Source: Yamadazyma tenuis
Lineage: Eukaryota > Ascomycota > Pichiomycetes > Serinales > Debaryomycetaceae
NCBI RefSeq assembly: GCF_029203305.1
Contig: NC_089463.1
Coordinates: 1,009,001 to 1,073,000 of the forward strand
DNA length: 64,000 nucleotides
Reading direction: 5' to 3'
The first letter of the stretch is position 1; each line of letters opens with the position of its first letter. The notes beneath the pieces are model-generated. The model was given only the letters and a program-made list of their open reading frames with translations. It did not search any database and had not been told where the DNA came from. The position numbers and the translations under genes were made by a program. Below, piece after piece: positions 27,245-37,174 of this stretch.

Positions 27245-30200
27245 ATGCAGTACAGTGATAATAGATCACTTACTTTTGATATCAACTATCCTCTCAATAA
27301 GAAGATTGGACGGTACTGGACCCACGATGTGCCGAGCCCCCAACAATTGGCTGACTGTGGGTTCTATTTCACTCCTACCAAAAAATATGGCGACCAAATC
27401 ACCTGTTTTAGTTGCAGGAGAAAAGAGACAAACGTCAATGGAATCTCCAATATAGTCGACCACCACCTTGCTCAGTCTCCCGATTGTCCATTGTCATTAA
27501 TTTATTCCCACAAGATCAACTACATGTCGTGTGAAGAATCCTCCAAACGACTGTTTTGGCAGCACCAAGACCCATTGTTCAGAGATCTAATCTCGCAAAA
27601 AGCGATTCAGTTGAGAAAGAAGACATTTGGCCGGTTCTGGAAGTTTGACAAGGGACGAACGCGTAATACGAAGCTCTCCAGTCAGTCTTTGGCCGAATCC
27701 GGATTTTACTACTGTCCTCCAAATGAAGATATCGACGACAAGGTGGAATGTGTGTATTGTAAGGTGACTTTGGAGTCGTGGGAAGCGGGTGACGATCCCC
27801 AGCTCGAGCACCAGAAGAACGCAAGGGAGTATTGCTACTTTCTTGAGAAGTCTGGAGGTACTTATAACCAGTCGATTTCCAGTAACAGCATAAACTTAGA
27901 TATACTAAGTGATGACGAAGAACAGCAGTTTCTGAGTGTGGACGAGAACGAGCTCTTTTTGGCAAAATTACCAGAGGAAGTCGAGTCTCAAACATCTTTG
28001 AAGAACAAGAACCTCATTAAGAAGAAGGTGATACAAGATCACAATCCCATATTGCATATTCATCGAATGAAAGAGGCAGTAGAAAGGGAAAAGTCTTCCA
28101 GTGAACCTGATCCTGAACCTGAATCTCCACCGGTGGAACAGGAGTATGAATTGATGCTGGACATCGAAAACAAAATGATATCTGAGTCTACTGATGCCTT
28201 TTCGGAGAATTACGAGCCTACCGATTCTTCTATCTCCGAAACACAACCTACTCAGACTGAGACCCAGACCCAAACTCAAACTGAGACACAGCTTTCAACC
28301 TCCTCATCTGACTCTGATTCTCTGACTCGAAAGACTAGATCCACAGGGAATAACCAACACCTTGAGCTCGAGCTCGATTCCCGATCAGCGTCTTCCAAGA
28401 CTGAACTTGAGTCTATTGTAGATTCTGAAATGGACTACTCAGAAACAGAACAAGCTGGTCGTCGTCAGTCGAAACGGTTTCTGGAGATTCTTGAGGAGAG
28501 GAGGCGTATTGAAAAGGTTTTTGAAGGTGAAGGTATGAGTGATTCAGTTAGTGATGGTGGTTATGATACAGCCAATGGTAAGTCTGAGATCTCTGAAATA
28601 TCTGATATCTCTGAGGAGGACACAAAACCTCTTCCAAAGACTAGAAAAATCGCTGTTAATGCTACCAAATCTCCACCAGAAAAAGTCAAACCTTCCAGAA
28701 CATATCAGAAACCTCCCCAGAGAGAAGAGAAGAACGCTCCCAAGAAAGCAGAGAAAAAGAAGAAAGCACCAAGAAAAAGAACCGCCTCTCAAATGGCCAA
28801 GAACGTAGAACCCAAGGAGGAAGGTTCATTAAGAAGATCCAAGCGTATTAGGCAAGCGTCAGGTGAAACTCCTACTTTTATCCCCCTGCTCCCAACAGGC
28901 TTTGCAAGAAGAACAAAGAAGTCTGGAATTTCTCAAGAGGTCTCTCAAGAAGTCTTTCAGGAACCTGATGACGATTCCGAAGTTTCGGAACCCCAATCTC
29001 CCTCGGAAGATGAGTTTGAAATCTCTGACTCCTATTCTGAAGTCCCAGCTCCAAAAGCGCCTCCAAAGCCAAAACAAATCAAAAAGAAGACTTTACCTAA
29101 ACAGGAAGAACTCCAGTTTAAACCTCCAAAGCAAGGTAAAATCAAGCTTGGCATTAAAAAAGACCCTATTCCTGTAATGGATCTTTCTAACCAAGATATC
29201 GGTGATTACGGTGATAACAATTTGCAGTTCATAGAGGACAATGTCAAGGCTGCCAAACCAAGTCCTACCAAAGACTACAGTAAACCCAAGTCGAAGGTCT
29301 TTAAGATCGATACCACGGACGAATCTGATAATAGGCATACCACCCACGAGGAGCATACGAAGACCAGGAACTCTATCTTGGAAAACGACGAATCCGAAGA
29401 CGAAAATACAAACTCAATGGAGAACGAACAACCTGAGCATGAGAACGAGCATTCGATCTTGGAAATGGAAGCACCCGAGAATGAGCGTAGGAATTTGGTA
29501 TTAGAGGACGGCCAGTCTGATGATGATATGGCTGAACAATCGTTTATCTACGAGGATCAACAGCAAGAAGAACAAGAACAACAAGAAGAGCAAGCAAATC
29601 CTGAACACAAACAACAACCTGCTGAAACGTCACCTGTTAAAAGGGCGTTACCTTCAGATGTTTCCGCTTCCACTGACGTAGATATCAAAGTTTCAAAACC
29701 AATGCCCAAGTCATCACCCTACAACTCGTCAGTAGCTAACTACGTCGACGAAATCAAAACCATTGCCCAGTTGAACCAACAGCTTGAACAGTCGATGCAA
29801 GAATTGTCCGGAGACTCAAGTGATGAGGAATTTGCACCCGAAGCTCATGGAACTTTCACGTCTCCTGCCAAGTTTGCAGGTCTAGAACCACCTAATCCAC
29901 CTTCCACTGGATCTTCAAAACTTGATCCACATTCCACTAGCTCCAAAAATGGACTGTTCAAACAAAAAGACGCGGCTTCAACCGAAGACACGGCGGTTTC
30001 TACTGAAGCCGACATTCGAAACATGGTGGAAGACATGTCTATCCAGAAACCAGCAGGTTTGGACCAAATCAGCCAGAAACTACAGAATATGGAAGAGGCA
30101 TTCAAATACCTTGAAAACATCGCCAACGCTCCATACTCGCTTATGAACGATTTAGGCGGCGAACTAACCCAGTTTATTGCAGCTTTGCCTCCAGAAGAAG

Positions 30201-30349
30201 AGGATATGACCATCAAACAATGGCTTGAGCACTCGGCCAGAAACTGCCAAAAGATCGTCCGCGAGGCTTGCGATGAAATGATTGAAAACTACAGAGCCGA
30301 ACGGGATAAGGCGTTGAAAGTCTTGGAAGGTCTTCCCACGAGTGACTAG
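27245..30349 (+). CDS. BIR1: Bir1, BIR-domain chromosomal passenger protein
   Basis: 1034 aa from the ATG at 27245 (the open frame extends 48 bp upstream without ATG). Two N-terminal BIR zinc domains: the first with C54, C57, H74, C81; the second with C169, C172, H189, C197. The middle is long, acidic and low-complexity, with a TQTETQTQTQTETQ stretch, many Ser/Pro phospho-site-like motifs and Gln/Glu repeats. The C-terminal helical part (IKQWLEHSARNCQKIVREAC) fits the Sli15/INCENP-binding tail. Works with Aurora B (Ipl1), Sli15 and Nbl1 at centromeres and the spindle. The second BIR has H-x7-C where H-x6-C is usual. Confidence 0.9.
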   Translation: MQYSDNRSLTFDINYPLNKKIGRYWTHDVPSPQQLADCGFYFTPTKKYGDQITCFSCRRKETNVNGISNIVDHHLAQSPDCPLSLIYSHKINYMSCEESSKRLFWQHQDPLFRDLISQKAIQLRKKTFGRFWKFDKGRTRNTKLSSQSLAESGFYYCPPNEDIDDKVECVYCKVTLESWEAGDDPQLEHQKNAREYCYFLEKSGGTYNQSISSNSINLDILSDDEEQQFLSVDENELFLAKLPEEVESQTSLKNKNLIKKKVIQDHNPILHIHRMKEAVEREKSSSEPDPEPESPPVEQEYELMLDIENKMISESTDAFSENYEPTDSSISETQPTQTETQTQTQTETQLSTSSSDSDSLTRKTRSTGNNQHLELELDSRSASSKTELESIVDSEMDYSETEQAGRRQSKRFLEILEERRRIEKVFEGEGMSDSVSDGGYDTANGKSEISEISDISEEDTKPLPKTRKIAVNATKSPPEKVKPSRTYQKPPQREEKNAPKKAEKKKKAPRKRTASQMAKNVEPKEEGSLRRSKRIRQASGETPTFIPLLPTGFARRTKKSGISQEVSQEVFQEPDDDSEVSEPQSPSEDEFEISDSYSEVPAPKAPPKPKQIKKKTLPKQEELQFKPPKQGKIKLGIKKDPIPVMDLSNQDIGDYGDNNLQFIEDNVKAAKPSPTKDYSKPKSKVFKIDTTDESDNRHTTHEEHTKTRNSILENDESEDENTNSMENEQPEHENEHSILEMEAPENERRNLVLEDGQSDDDMAEQSFIYEDQQQEEQEQQEEQANPEHKQQPAETSPVKRALPSDVSASTDVDIKVSKPMPKSSPYNSSVANYVDEIKTIAQLNQQLEQSMQELSGDSSDEEFAPEAHGTFTSPAKFAGLEPPNPPSTGSSKLDPHSTSSKNGLFKQKDAASTEDTAVSTEADIRNMVEDMSIQKPAGLDQISQKLQNMEEAFKYLENIANAPYSLMNDLGGELTQFIAALPPEEEDMTIKQWLEHSARNCQKIVREACDEMIENYRAERDKALKVLEGLPTSD

Positions 30350-30706
30350 TATCCTCCCATACTCCCAGCTGGTGACCCACGACGTAACGTATAATGTAAT
30401 ATAAATATAGTAATGAAAACCTCCATGGTGGAGATCTTGTATGCCAGAAATTGAGAATCAAAACTAATGCGCTAAAAAGATCACAGCTTTCCAACCTCAC
30501 ATCTTATCAGCATTTGCTTCCAACCAATTGTTTGAACGCTTGACAAACTGCAAGTGATCATTTGGTACAAAGCACAATCAAAGCTTTTAGGGTCCGTAAC
30601 TGATAAGGCTATTTCCATAACGTTGCTTTCTTGAGTCCAAAACACCCGCCCGATCACCTCAACCACTAATACCATCAACAATCCAAATTCCACTCGCCAA
30701 CCGATA
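30350..30706. other. Intergenic, BIR1 to SAPS-family gene
   Basis: 357 bp, promoter of the downstream gene. Nothing else recognised. Confidence 0.6.
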
Positions 30707-33586
30707 ATGTCTTTCTGGCCATTCACAAACTCGTTCAACAGCAACAGCCAGCTCCAGAAGTTCCTTGATGGCATTCAGGACTACGCCTCCGTGTCCATTG
30801 GTGACTTAATTGACGATCCAGGTTTACTGCAAGAACTCGTCAGCGAGTTGCACAACATCAAGGGCCAGTACAACAATACAAATAGGTTTGCGTTCTCACA
30901 GCTGCTCCAGCATGCCCAAGTGGGCCAGTCGCTGGGGTCGGGGCTGAACACCACAAACTCCAGCAACTCTCCTGGTCTTTTGGCCAGTGATACAGACAGT
31001 AATTCCATTACGTCGTCTAGTGACATCGTGGGAAATAACAGCAGCAGCAAGGACGCTCGGGGTGTCAAGTTGATCGAGGTGTTGATCCAGCCGCACATTC
31101 TCAGTGGGTTTCTTGATTACATTTTCAAGAGTGTGGACTTTTTCCACCAGTTGTCTGAAAAGGAAAATCAGGACCTCGAGAGGATGTTGACGGACGTCCA
31201 CCACAGCAGGTCCATCCAGGATGATGGTGAGGACAAAGATCCTGAAAGTAGTGAAAATGAAGAAAGTGAAAGCGAAGAAGGTGCTAGGAACGATGAAACA
31301 GGAGACTCGACGAACCAGGACGAGGAAGATGAGGGTGAAGACCATGAGTCCCACCAAGATAAAATGCGCCGGTGCGTGCAGGTGGCTGCCGATGTGCTCT
31401 CAATCGACTTGTGGGTGATCTCGAATAGAATTATAGAAACTCCGGTTATCATCAACAAGCTATGGCTGATTGTATATTTGGACAACTTGGTGGAAAGCTC
31501 ACCCAGCGTGAACCATATTGTTCGGATTTTGGACCAGTTGATGAACACCAACGCCATTGAGCTTTTGAACTATATCAGAAACAGAGACGATTTGGTTGAT
31601 ATGTTTTTGAGCAAATTAGAAGTTCCTATGTTGATGGACTTCTTTTTACGTGTGATCCAGTCAGACAAACCCGACTCTCCCACTGGCATCATAGATACCT
31701 TGTATGCCCAAGATTTGGTTCCCAAGTTGATTGAAATCTTGAAACCGCATTCCTCTCAATTCGATAAAACCACCACCACCATTCCAAATCACGAATTGAT
31801 TTTCAAGCAAACGGCTGCTACAGACTTCATCAAAGCCCTCATTACTATTTCTTCCAACACTGCTTTAGCCGTAGCAGTTGATGCCAATGTCGGTCCAAAC
31901 CAGTTAACACGCCAGTTGGTATCCAAACAAACCATCGAGCAATTTGTCTACGATATCATGCTATACACCGTGAAGGATCCCAAGACCGGTATCAAGCAAA
32001 CTAATAAGCACGGTATCAACAACTGCGTGGGAATAGTTATCGAATTAATCAGGAAGAACAACTCAGACTACGACTTGAACTGTGGTTCTTACAGTTCATT
32101 GCTCCAAACTACAAATGGAGAACCAACCGAGGTAAATCCCTATGTGATGTTTCAGTGGCTCAAAGATTTTGAGCAGAATATTCCTGGTCCCAAAGACCCC
32201 ATTTACTTGGGAGAAATGCTTGCTATTTTTTCGGATAACTTGGACAAATTCTGTGAGCTATTAGAATCAGAACCTGAACTACCATATCATACCAGCACCA
32301 ATTCACATATGTTGGGGTTTTCGAAGTTTAGAATTGCTGAATTGATAGCTGAATTGCTTCACTGCTCCAATATGGTTCTCAATAACTCCAAGAAGATCAG
32401 AAAGATTGTTGAGATAAGAGACATTATCCGGGACAAGCAAACGCAAAGGCTTCAAAAAGCTTTGAATGAAACCTTTTCTGATACGCCTGAATCAGACATT
32501 TCAGTTGAAGACATATCCCATGATGTGACCAACATGTCGTTGGATGAACGTCTGGTAAGCTCATCCAAAGGAGTTCGTCAAAACATAGACGCTCTATTAG
32601 ATGGAGAAACCCCCGATTTCATCAAACTAATCGACAGCTTGGACATCGAGGAAGAAAGCGACGACGAGGAGCCCACTATATCGACAGATAATCCGTTTGT
32701 TTGTGAAAGCCGTGATGCAACTATCAGAAGCGATCCCTGTGTTGGAGACTACTTCAAGATCAAGTTGATTGACTCCAAAATTATGTTGAACATCATATCC
32801 AAATTCACGGAATATCCCTGGCACAACTTCTTCCACAACGTTGTGTTTGACTTGATACAGCAGATCTTCAACGGCAAGTTGAACTCATATAATTCCTTCT
32901 TGATCTCTCACTTGTTCAGCAAAGACGAAACCAACTTGATCAAAGTGATCGTCAACGCATATAAAGCAGATTTCGACTTGCGACCCGGTTACTTGGGACA
33001 CCTTATTCTCATAAGCGAAGAAGTTGTCAAGTTCACGTCGCTCTACAAGCCCGACTTGATATCTCCCCTAATTGTCGAGGCCGTTTCTTCTGAAGAATGG
33101 ACCTGGTTTGTCAGCGACATACTTCTCCAGACAAGGGAAGTCTATAACGTGGTGTTGGGTGCTGACCCTTCAGACAAGTACGAGTATGCAGAAGGATCCA
33201 ACAGAGAAACTAACGACGTCGACAACGATACCCATGAGTATGGGTTTGACTCCTCCACCGTCGGATTCCTCGACATGGGCAACTATCAAGGTGAGTCTAA
33301 ATCCAAAAGCTTTCTTGGACATGATGATGACGAGGGAGAAAATGATTCTTCCAATGTGGCCGAGGTACGAATCCAAGACATGACACCTCGGCTTGATAAA
33401 CTCGCAGATACCGAAGGTTTTGGTGTCGGTGATGACGACGACCATGATGTGGATCATTTTTCTCAGGACGGATTCTTGGAAAACCTCTCTGAGTCCAGTT
33501 CCTCTGACGATGATGACGATGATTTGGCAACTCCTCTGAGTCCCGATGATAATAAGCTCACGCGAGTGAAAAACCATAATGCATGA
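30707..33586 (+). CDS. SAPS-family regulatory partner of Sit4 phosphatase (Sap155/Sap190 type)
   Basis: 959 aa. The N-terminus MSFWPFTNSFNSNSQLQKFL, an acidic Ser/Glu-rich insert (about residues 165-220), long helical repeats with KLIEVLIQPHILSGFLDYIF and a strongly acidic tail (SSSSDDDDDD) are typical of Sit4-associated proteins and PP6 regulatory subunits. These bind Sit4 and direct it in G1 progression, nutrient and stress signalling. Non-WGD yeasts have one or two such genes; the start resembles the Sap155/Sap4 type but I cannot fix the orthologue. Convergent with ERJ5 (71 bp between stops). CTG codons at 30827, and in QS-CTG-GSG-CTG-NTT, bear on the genetic-code question. Confidence 0.88.
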   Translation: MSFWPFTNSFNSNSQLQKFLDGIQDYASVSIGDLIDDPGLLQELVSELHNIKGQYNNTNRFAFSQLLQHAQVGQSLGSGLNTTNSSNSPGLLASDTDSNSITSSSDIVGNNSSSKDARGVKLIEVLIQPHILSGFLDYIFKSVDFFHQLSEKENQDLERMLTDVHHSRSIQDDGEDKDPESSENEESESEEGARNDETGDSTNQDEEDEGEDHESHQDKMRRCVQVAADVLSIDLWVISNRIIETPVIINKLWLIVYLDNLVESSPSVNHIVRILDQLMNTNAIELLNYIRNRDDLVDMFLSKLEVPMLMDFFLRVIQSDKPDSPTGIIDTLYAQDLVPKLIEILKPHSSQFDKTTTTIPNHELIFKQTAATDFIKALITISSNTALAVAVDANVGPNQLTRQLVSKQTIEQFVYDIMLYTVKDPKTGIKQTNKHGINNCVGIVIELIRKNNSDYDLNCGSYSSLLQTTNGEPTEVNPYVMFQWLKDFEQNIPGPKDPIYLGEMLAIFSDNLDKFCELLESEPELPYHTSTNSHMLGFSKFRIAELIAELLHCSNMVLNNSKKIRKIVEIRDIIRDKQTQRLQKALNETFSDTPESDISVEDISHDVTNMSLDERLVSSSKGVRQNIDALLDGETPDFIKLIDSLDIEEESDDEEPTISTDNPFVCESRDATIRSDPCVGDYFKIKLIDSKIMLNIISKFTEYPWHNFFHNVVFDLIQQIFNGKLNSYNSFLISHLFSKDETNLIKVIVNAYKADFDLRPGYLGHLILISEEVVKFTSLYKPDLISPLIVEAVSSEEWTWFVSDILLQTREVYNVVLGADPSDKYEYAEGSNRETNDVDNDTHEYGFDSSTVGFLDMGNYQGESKSKSFLGHDDDEGENDSSNVAEVRIQDMTPRLDKLADTEGFGVGDDDDHDVDHFSQDGFLENLSESSSSDDDDDDLATPLSPDDNKLTRVKNHNA

Positions 33587-33657
33587 TTTAGTGGGTAACT
33601 TTATCGTATGTAATATTACACCCGTTAAATTAGATATATTTATTTTATTTGGCTACT

Positions 33658-34587
33658 CTACTTTCTCTTCTTCAAATTTTTTCTGCCATAAATGACTTTC
33701 CCGTTTGGAAGCTCCAACTTATCACCTTTATTCTTGTTCAGCTTCTTCTTTGGCTTGGGCTTATCATCTTGATGCTCACTCGCCGGCTCTGCCGTATCTA
33801 TTTGTCCCAAAACATTTCCCAAACTGCTATTATACAAAAACACCGGGAACCGGAAGAATAATGTGTCCTTGAACCCTACGCTGGTCTTGATATCGTGTTC
33901 GTCCAACCGCCAGAGTTGGGTGTTTCCATTGTCATCGGTTTCTACCATGGACACGTCACCAGTGGCATACACCACAAACTCTTTCCCGTTTGTGGGGCTC
34001 GTCACCTGGATGCTCAGCCCATCCGTGGGAGGAAGGTTGCCATTCCAAGCCCCGTATTTGATCTGTTCTTTCAACTGAACAACCCGCTTGAAGTCCTGTT
34101 GGCGACTGATTCTCAACGTAATGAAGTGAAACACACCAACCACCACATACAAGAACACCACCGTCACCAACATTGACGGGCGAAACCGCGAATAGTAGTA
34201 GCCGGTTCCCTTCCACTTGGGGAACCCTCTTTCAAGGAAATAATCATACCTGGTCTTCAACAGCTGGTCTCTCAAGATGTTTCCCACCAACGAAAGACGT
34301 TGGAACCGTTCCTCGGCAATTTCCCTCACAGACTTCTTGGCGGAGTGGAATTTATCCGGGTGAAGCAGTCTGGACTTTTTTCGGTATGCTTTGGAGATTT
34401 CCTCCAAAGTGGACTTGGAACCTTGCTTCAAGTTCAACCACGAGTAGAAAGTGGCACCTTTGCCCAAATCATCCTCCACCTGGTCCCGTAACTTGAAGAT
34501 CTCGTGGTCCTCGGGTGCCCAGTGGGCGGCGACCGCCAACACCGACGTGAAGGCCATCAAAAACCCAATCACAAACACAATTCTCAT
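33658..34587 (-). CDS. ERJ5: ER DnaJ-domain protein Erj5
   Basis: 309 aa. N-terminal signal sequence (about residues 1-21), lumenal J domain with HPD at 76-78 (KSRLLHPDKFHS), a TM helix at about 138-158 and a Lys-rich cytosolic C-terminus ending KKRK, a likely ER-retention signal. This layout and EERFQRLSLVGNILRD match yeast Erj5, a co-chaperone that helps Kar2/BiP protein folding in the ER. Divergent from the small membrane protein at 34718 with 130 bp between starts. Confidence 0.9.
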   Translation of the reverse strand: MRIVFVIGFLMAFTSVLAVAAHWAPEDHEIFKLRDQVEDDLGKGATFYSWLNLKQGSKSTLEEISKAYRKKSRLLHPDKFHSAKKSVREIAEERFQRLSLVGNILRDQLLKTRYDYFLERGFPKWKGTGYYYSRFRPSMLVTVVFLYVVVGVFHFITLRISRQQDFKRVVQLKEQIKYGAWNGNLPPTDGLSIQVTSPTNGKEFVVYATGDVSMVETDDNGNTQLWRLDEHDIKTSVGFKDTLFFRFPVFLYNSSLGNVLGQIDTAEPASEHQDDKPKPKKKLNKNKGDKLELPNGKVIYGRKNLKKRK

Positions 34588-34717
34588 CCTAAGGTATTAT
34601 TCAATGTCGCGCGACCACTTTGTTGATGAAGTGTCAATTTTTGCAACCCGCATTTTTCACCCTCTAAGTGTCAGGTGGCATTTACTTGATTACACGCCAA
34701 CTAGTTAATCGATCCCA

Positions 34718-34981
34718 ATGTTCTTAAGCGGCGTGATAAAGGTGATATCCTTCGTGGTTTTGTTCAACATGGCTGTCCAGACCGGCATCAAGTTCGATCT
34801 TTCCACCCTTCAGGGAAGTTTGTTGATAGCAGTGGGCATCTTGTTCCGAGTCAAGTCGGTACAAAACATCGTAACGAGACGTCGGCTAAATCCTTGGCAG
34901 GCCATTCCGTTGGTTGTGGGTGAACTTCTCAAGTGGGCGGCGGGTGTGTTGATCTTCGTGGCCTTTAGTGGCTGGTACTAA
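34718..34981 (+). CDS. Small hydrophobic membrane protein, 87 aa
   Basis: ATG at 34718, three likely membrane segments (about 3-24, 28-45, 60-86) with a basic loop RVKSVQNIVTRRRLNPWQ between the second and third. No signal peptide cleavage site. Size and divergent position next to an ER chaperone gene suggest an ER or mitochondrial membrane subunit, but I do not recognise the family. The frame stands alone, has yeast-like codon use and no better overlapping frame, so it is probably real. Confidence 0.65.
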   Translation: MFLSGVIKVISFVVLFNMAVQTGIKFDLSTLQGSLLIAVGILFRVKSVQNIVTRRRLNPWQAIPLVVGELLKWAAGVLIFVAFSGWY

Positions 34982-35432
34982 GCTGGTACTGGTTTTGTAC
35001 CAACTATGGCGATTTGTGCTGGTGTTGGTGTTGGCGACAAATGTGCTGAAACATTGAATATTGCCATTCCCAGCGCCGTGTTGTGCTACTGCGAGGCCTG
35101 GATCTTCGTGGGTGTATCTATAGTACACTGTCTGGTCGCTACTCGCTGACACCGGCTTGGTGACAGACTTATAGAATAGTATATGATACAAATACATTTA
35201 TTTCTTCCAGAACATCGCTCAGGGTTCGCATAGGACTGTAAATTTGGCCCCATATCTACACCGGGCTCTGGTACTTTCCTTTCTACGTGTCTCGTCAAAC
35301 ATGTTGTGCCATCCCATCCCCATTCTCTATTCTCCTGTTGGCGGTGAGTTTTGCAGTCGCGTTTGTTCTTCACCGTCGCCAAATTTTTATCGCCAAACTA
35401 TCAATACACCAATACACTGGTAAACACATCGA
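34982..35432. other. Intergenic before the PTPLA-like gene
   Basis: 451 bp. Frames here overlap on several strands and none has family marks. Promoter of the downstream gene. Confidence 0.55.
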
Positions 35433-36197
35433 ATGGCACATTTGTACCCGCTTCCAACCAACCTCAAGTTCGCCTTTGCGTTCAACGTGTGCTCATTCAC
35501 GGTATGGTTTTGCTGCTTGTGCCGGTTTTTAATTTTGCTCCCGCTTGTGGGCAGAAGGTTTCTTCCAGGAGGAATAGCGGACTTCTTCCACGCAGTGTCG
35601 GTGTTACCGTTGATGGATTTCTTAATCGTGAAGACGACCATCAGCTTTAAGTTCTCTGCTACAGACATATGGCCACTTTTGAACGGAATCCGAATGGCGT
35701 GGGTGTGCTTTGGAGTGATCTTTCCTCATCCCACCATTGCTAAACATACCGCCTATTCGTTTTTGATCCTCTCGTGGTGCACCACGTATATCATCCACTA
35801 TACGTACTACGCGTTCCGAATCAAGACCCGGTCATCGCCGTATCTCCTTTTCTGGTTGAACTACAATCATTATTGGGTAACGTTTCCTATGGCGATTGTG
35901 TCAGAAATGGTTTTGGTATTCCTCTCGTTGGGGTTTGTCAACGAGAACCTGTGGTTGGAATTGGCCATGAAAATAACCATTTTGGTATACATTCCTATAG
36001 GCTACTTCGAGTGGGAGTATATCAATAAGGTCAGGATCGAGCGGTTTTACGACCTCAAGAAAAAGATGAGATCTAGTGGCTCCACCGGGGTGCCTACCCA
36101 AGTCAGCGAAGCTCCCACGACCCAGATATCCAGAACTTCATCTCCACATACCGAAGAAGTAGAGCTAAGGAACCTTCCTAATGCCACCAGAAATTAG
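35433..36197 (+). CDS. PTPLA/Phs1-like membrane protein lacking the catalytic Tyr
   Basis: 254 aa with about six TM helices. LSWCTTYIIHYTYYAFRIK and LFWLNYNHYWVTFPMAIVSE correspond to the core of 3-hydroxyacyl-CoA dehydratases such as yeast Phs1 (very-long-chain fatty acid elongation, ER). In Phs1 the catalytic pair is Tyr149 and Glu156, seven residues apart. Here the Glu is present (E158) but the Tyr position is Phe151. Either this is a non-catalytic or changed paralogue, or catalysis differs. A hydrophilic Ser/Thr-rich tail of about 45 residues replaces the short basic tail of Phs1. Family assignment is moderately sure; enzymatic activity is doubtful. Confidence 0.75.
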   Translation: MAHLYPLPTNLKFAFAFNVCSFTVWFCCLCRFLILLPLVGRRFLPGGIADFFHAVSVLPLMDFLIVKTTISFKFSATDIWPLLNGIRMAWVCFGVIFPHPTIAKHTAYSFLILSWCTTYIIHYTYYAFRIKTRSSPYLLFWLNYNHYWVTFPMAIVSEMVLVFLSLGFVNENLWLELAMKITILVYIPIGYFEWEYINKVRIERFYDLKKKMRSSGSTGVPTQVSEAPTTQISRTSSPHTEEVELRNLPNATRN

Positions 36198-36364
36198 GAG
36201 ATCAACACGAAATAAAAATTTCCAATATTGAATACGTACATTAAGATAAAATTAAAAAGTAGTCGAATATCATTCAAGAAGATCAGAAAACCTAAAATAC
36301 AGAGAAAGCCTAAAACGTTTTGGTTGGGTCTGAAAGTTGTCTAAAATGCTGGTCCATAATCCTC

Positions 36365-37174
36365 TTACAAGATTGAGGCACCAGCATCACCATCAACGCT
36401 ACCTTCAGCTAACCCAAGTGGAAGTCCTCCAGCAACACCAGCAGAAGCAGTGGCAGCAGCTAAGTGATCACCCAAGATTTCACCGGATGCTCCCTTATAA
36501 GCAGAACCAGAGAATCCCAAGATATCAGCACTGACCTCGTTACCGAATCCAGCTTCGATGAGGGCTCTCTTCAAAATTGAGGCACCGGCATCACCATCAA
36601 CGCTACCTTCAGCTAACCCAAGTGGAAGTCCTCCAGCAACACCAGCAGAAGCAGTGGCAGCAGCTAAGTGATCACCCAAGATTTCACCGGATGCTCCCTT
36701 ATAAGCAGAACCAGAGAATCCCAAGATATCAGCATTGACTGAATTACCAAATCCAGCTTCGATAAGGGCTCTCTTCAAAATTGAGGCACCGGCATCACCA
36801 TCAACGCTACCTTCAGCTAATCCAAGTGGAAGTCCTCCAGCAACACCAGCAGAAGCAGTGGCAGCAGCTAAGTGATCACCCAAGATTTCACCGGATGCTC
36901 CCTTATAAGCAGAACCAGAGAATCCCAAGATATCAGCATTGACTGAATTACCAAATCCAGCTTCAATAAGAGCTCTCTTCAAAATTGAGGCACCGGCATC
37001 CCCGCTAGCTCCTCCACTAATAATTCCAGGAATACCAGCACCAACTCCAGCGGAAGCAGTGGCGGCAGCCAAATGGTCTCCCAAAATCTCACCGTCGGCT
37101 CCAACATAAGCACCAGCAGTGGCGCCCAAAACCTCAGCTTCAGCATCAGCACCGAAACCAGCCTCGATTAAAGC
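36365..37174 (-). repeat. Four tandem 201-204-bp units in the polyprotein gene
   Basis: Units at 36365-36565 (R5, with stop), 36566-36769 (R4), 36770-36973 (R3) and 36974-37174 (R2, 201 bp, diverged). R3-R5 are nearly identical in DNA. A fifth unit (R1, 37436-37639) is separated by 261 bp of unique coding sequence. Unit number is likely to vary between strains. Confidence 0.9.
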
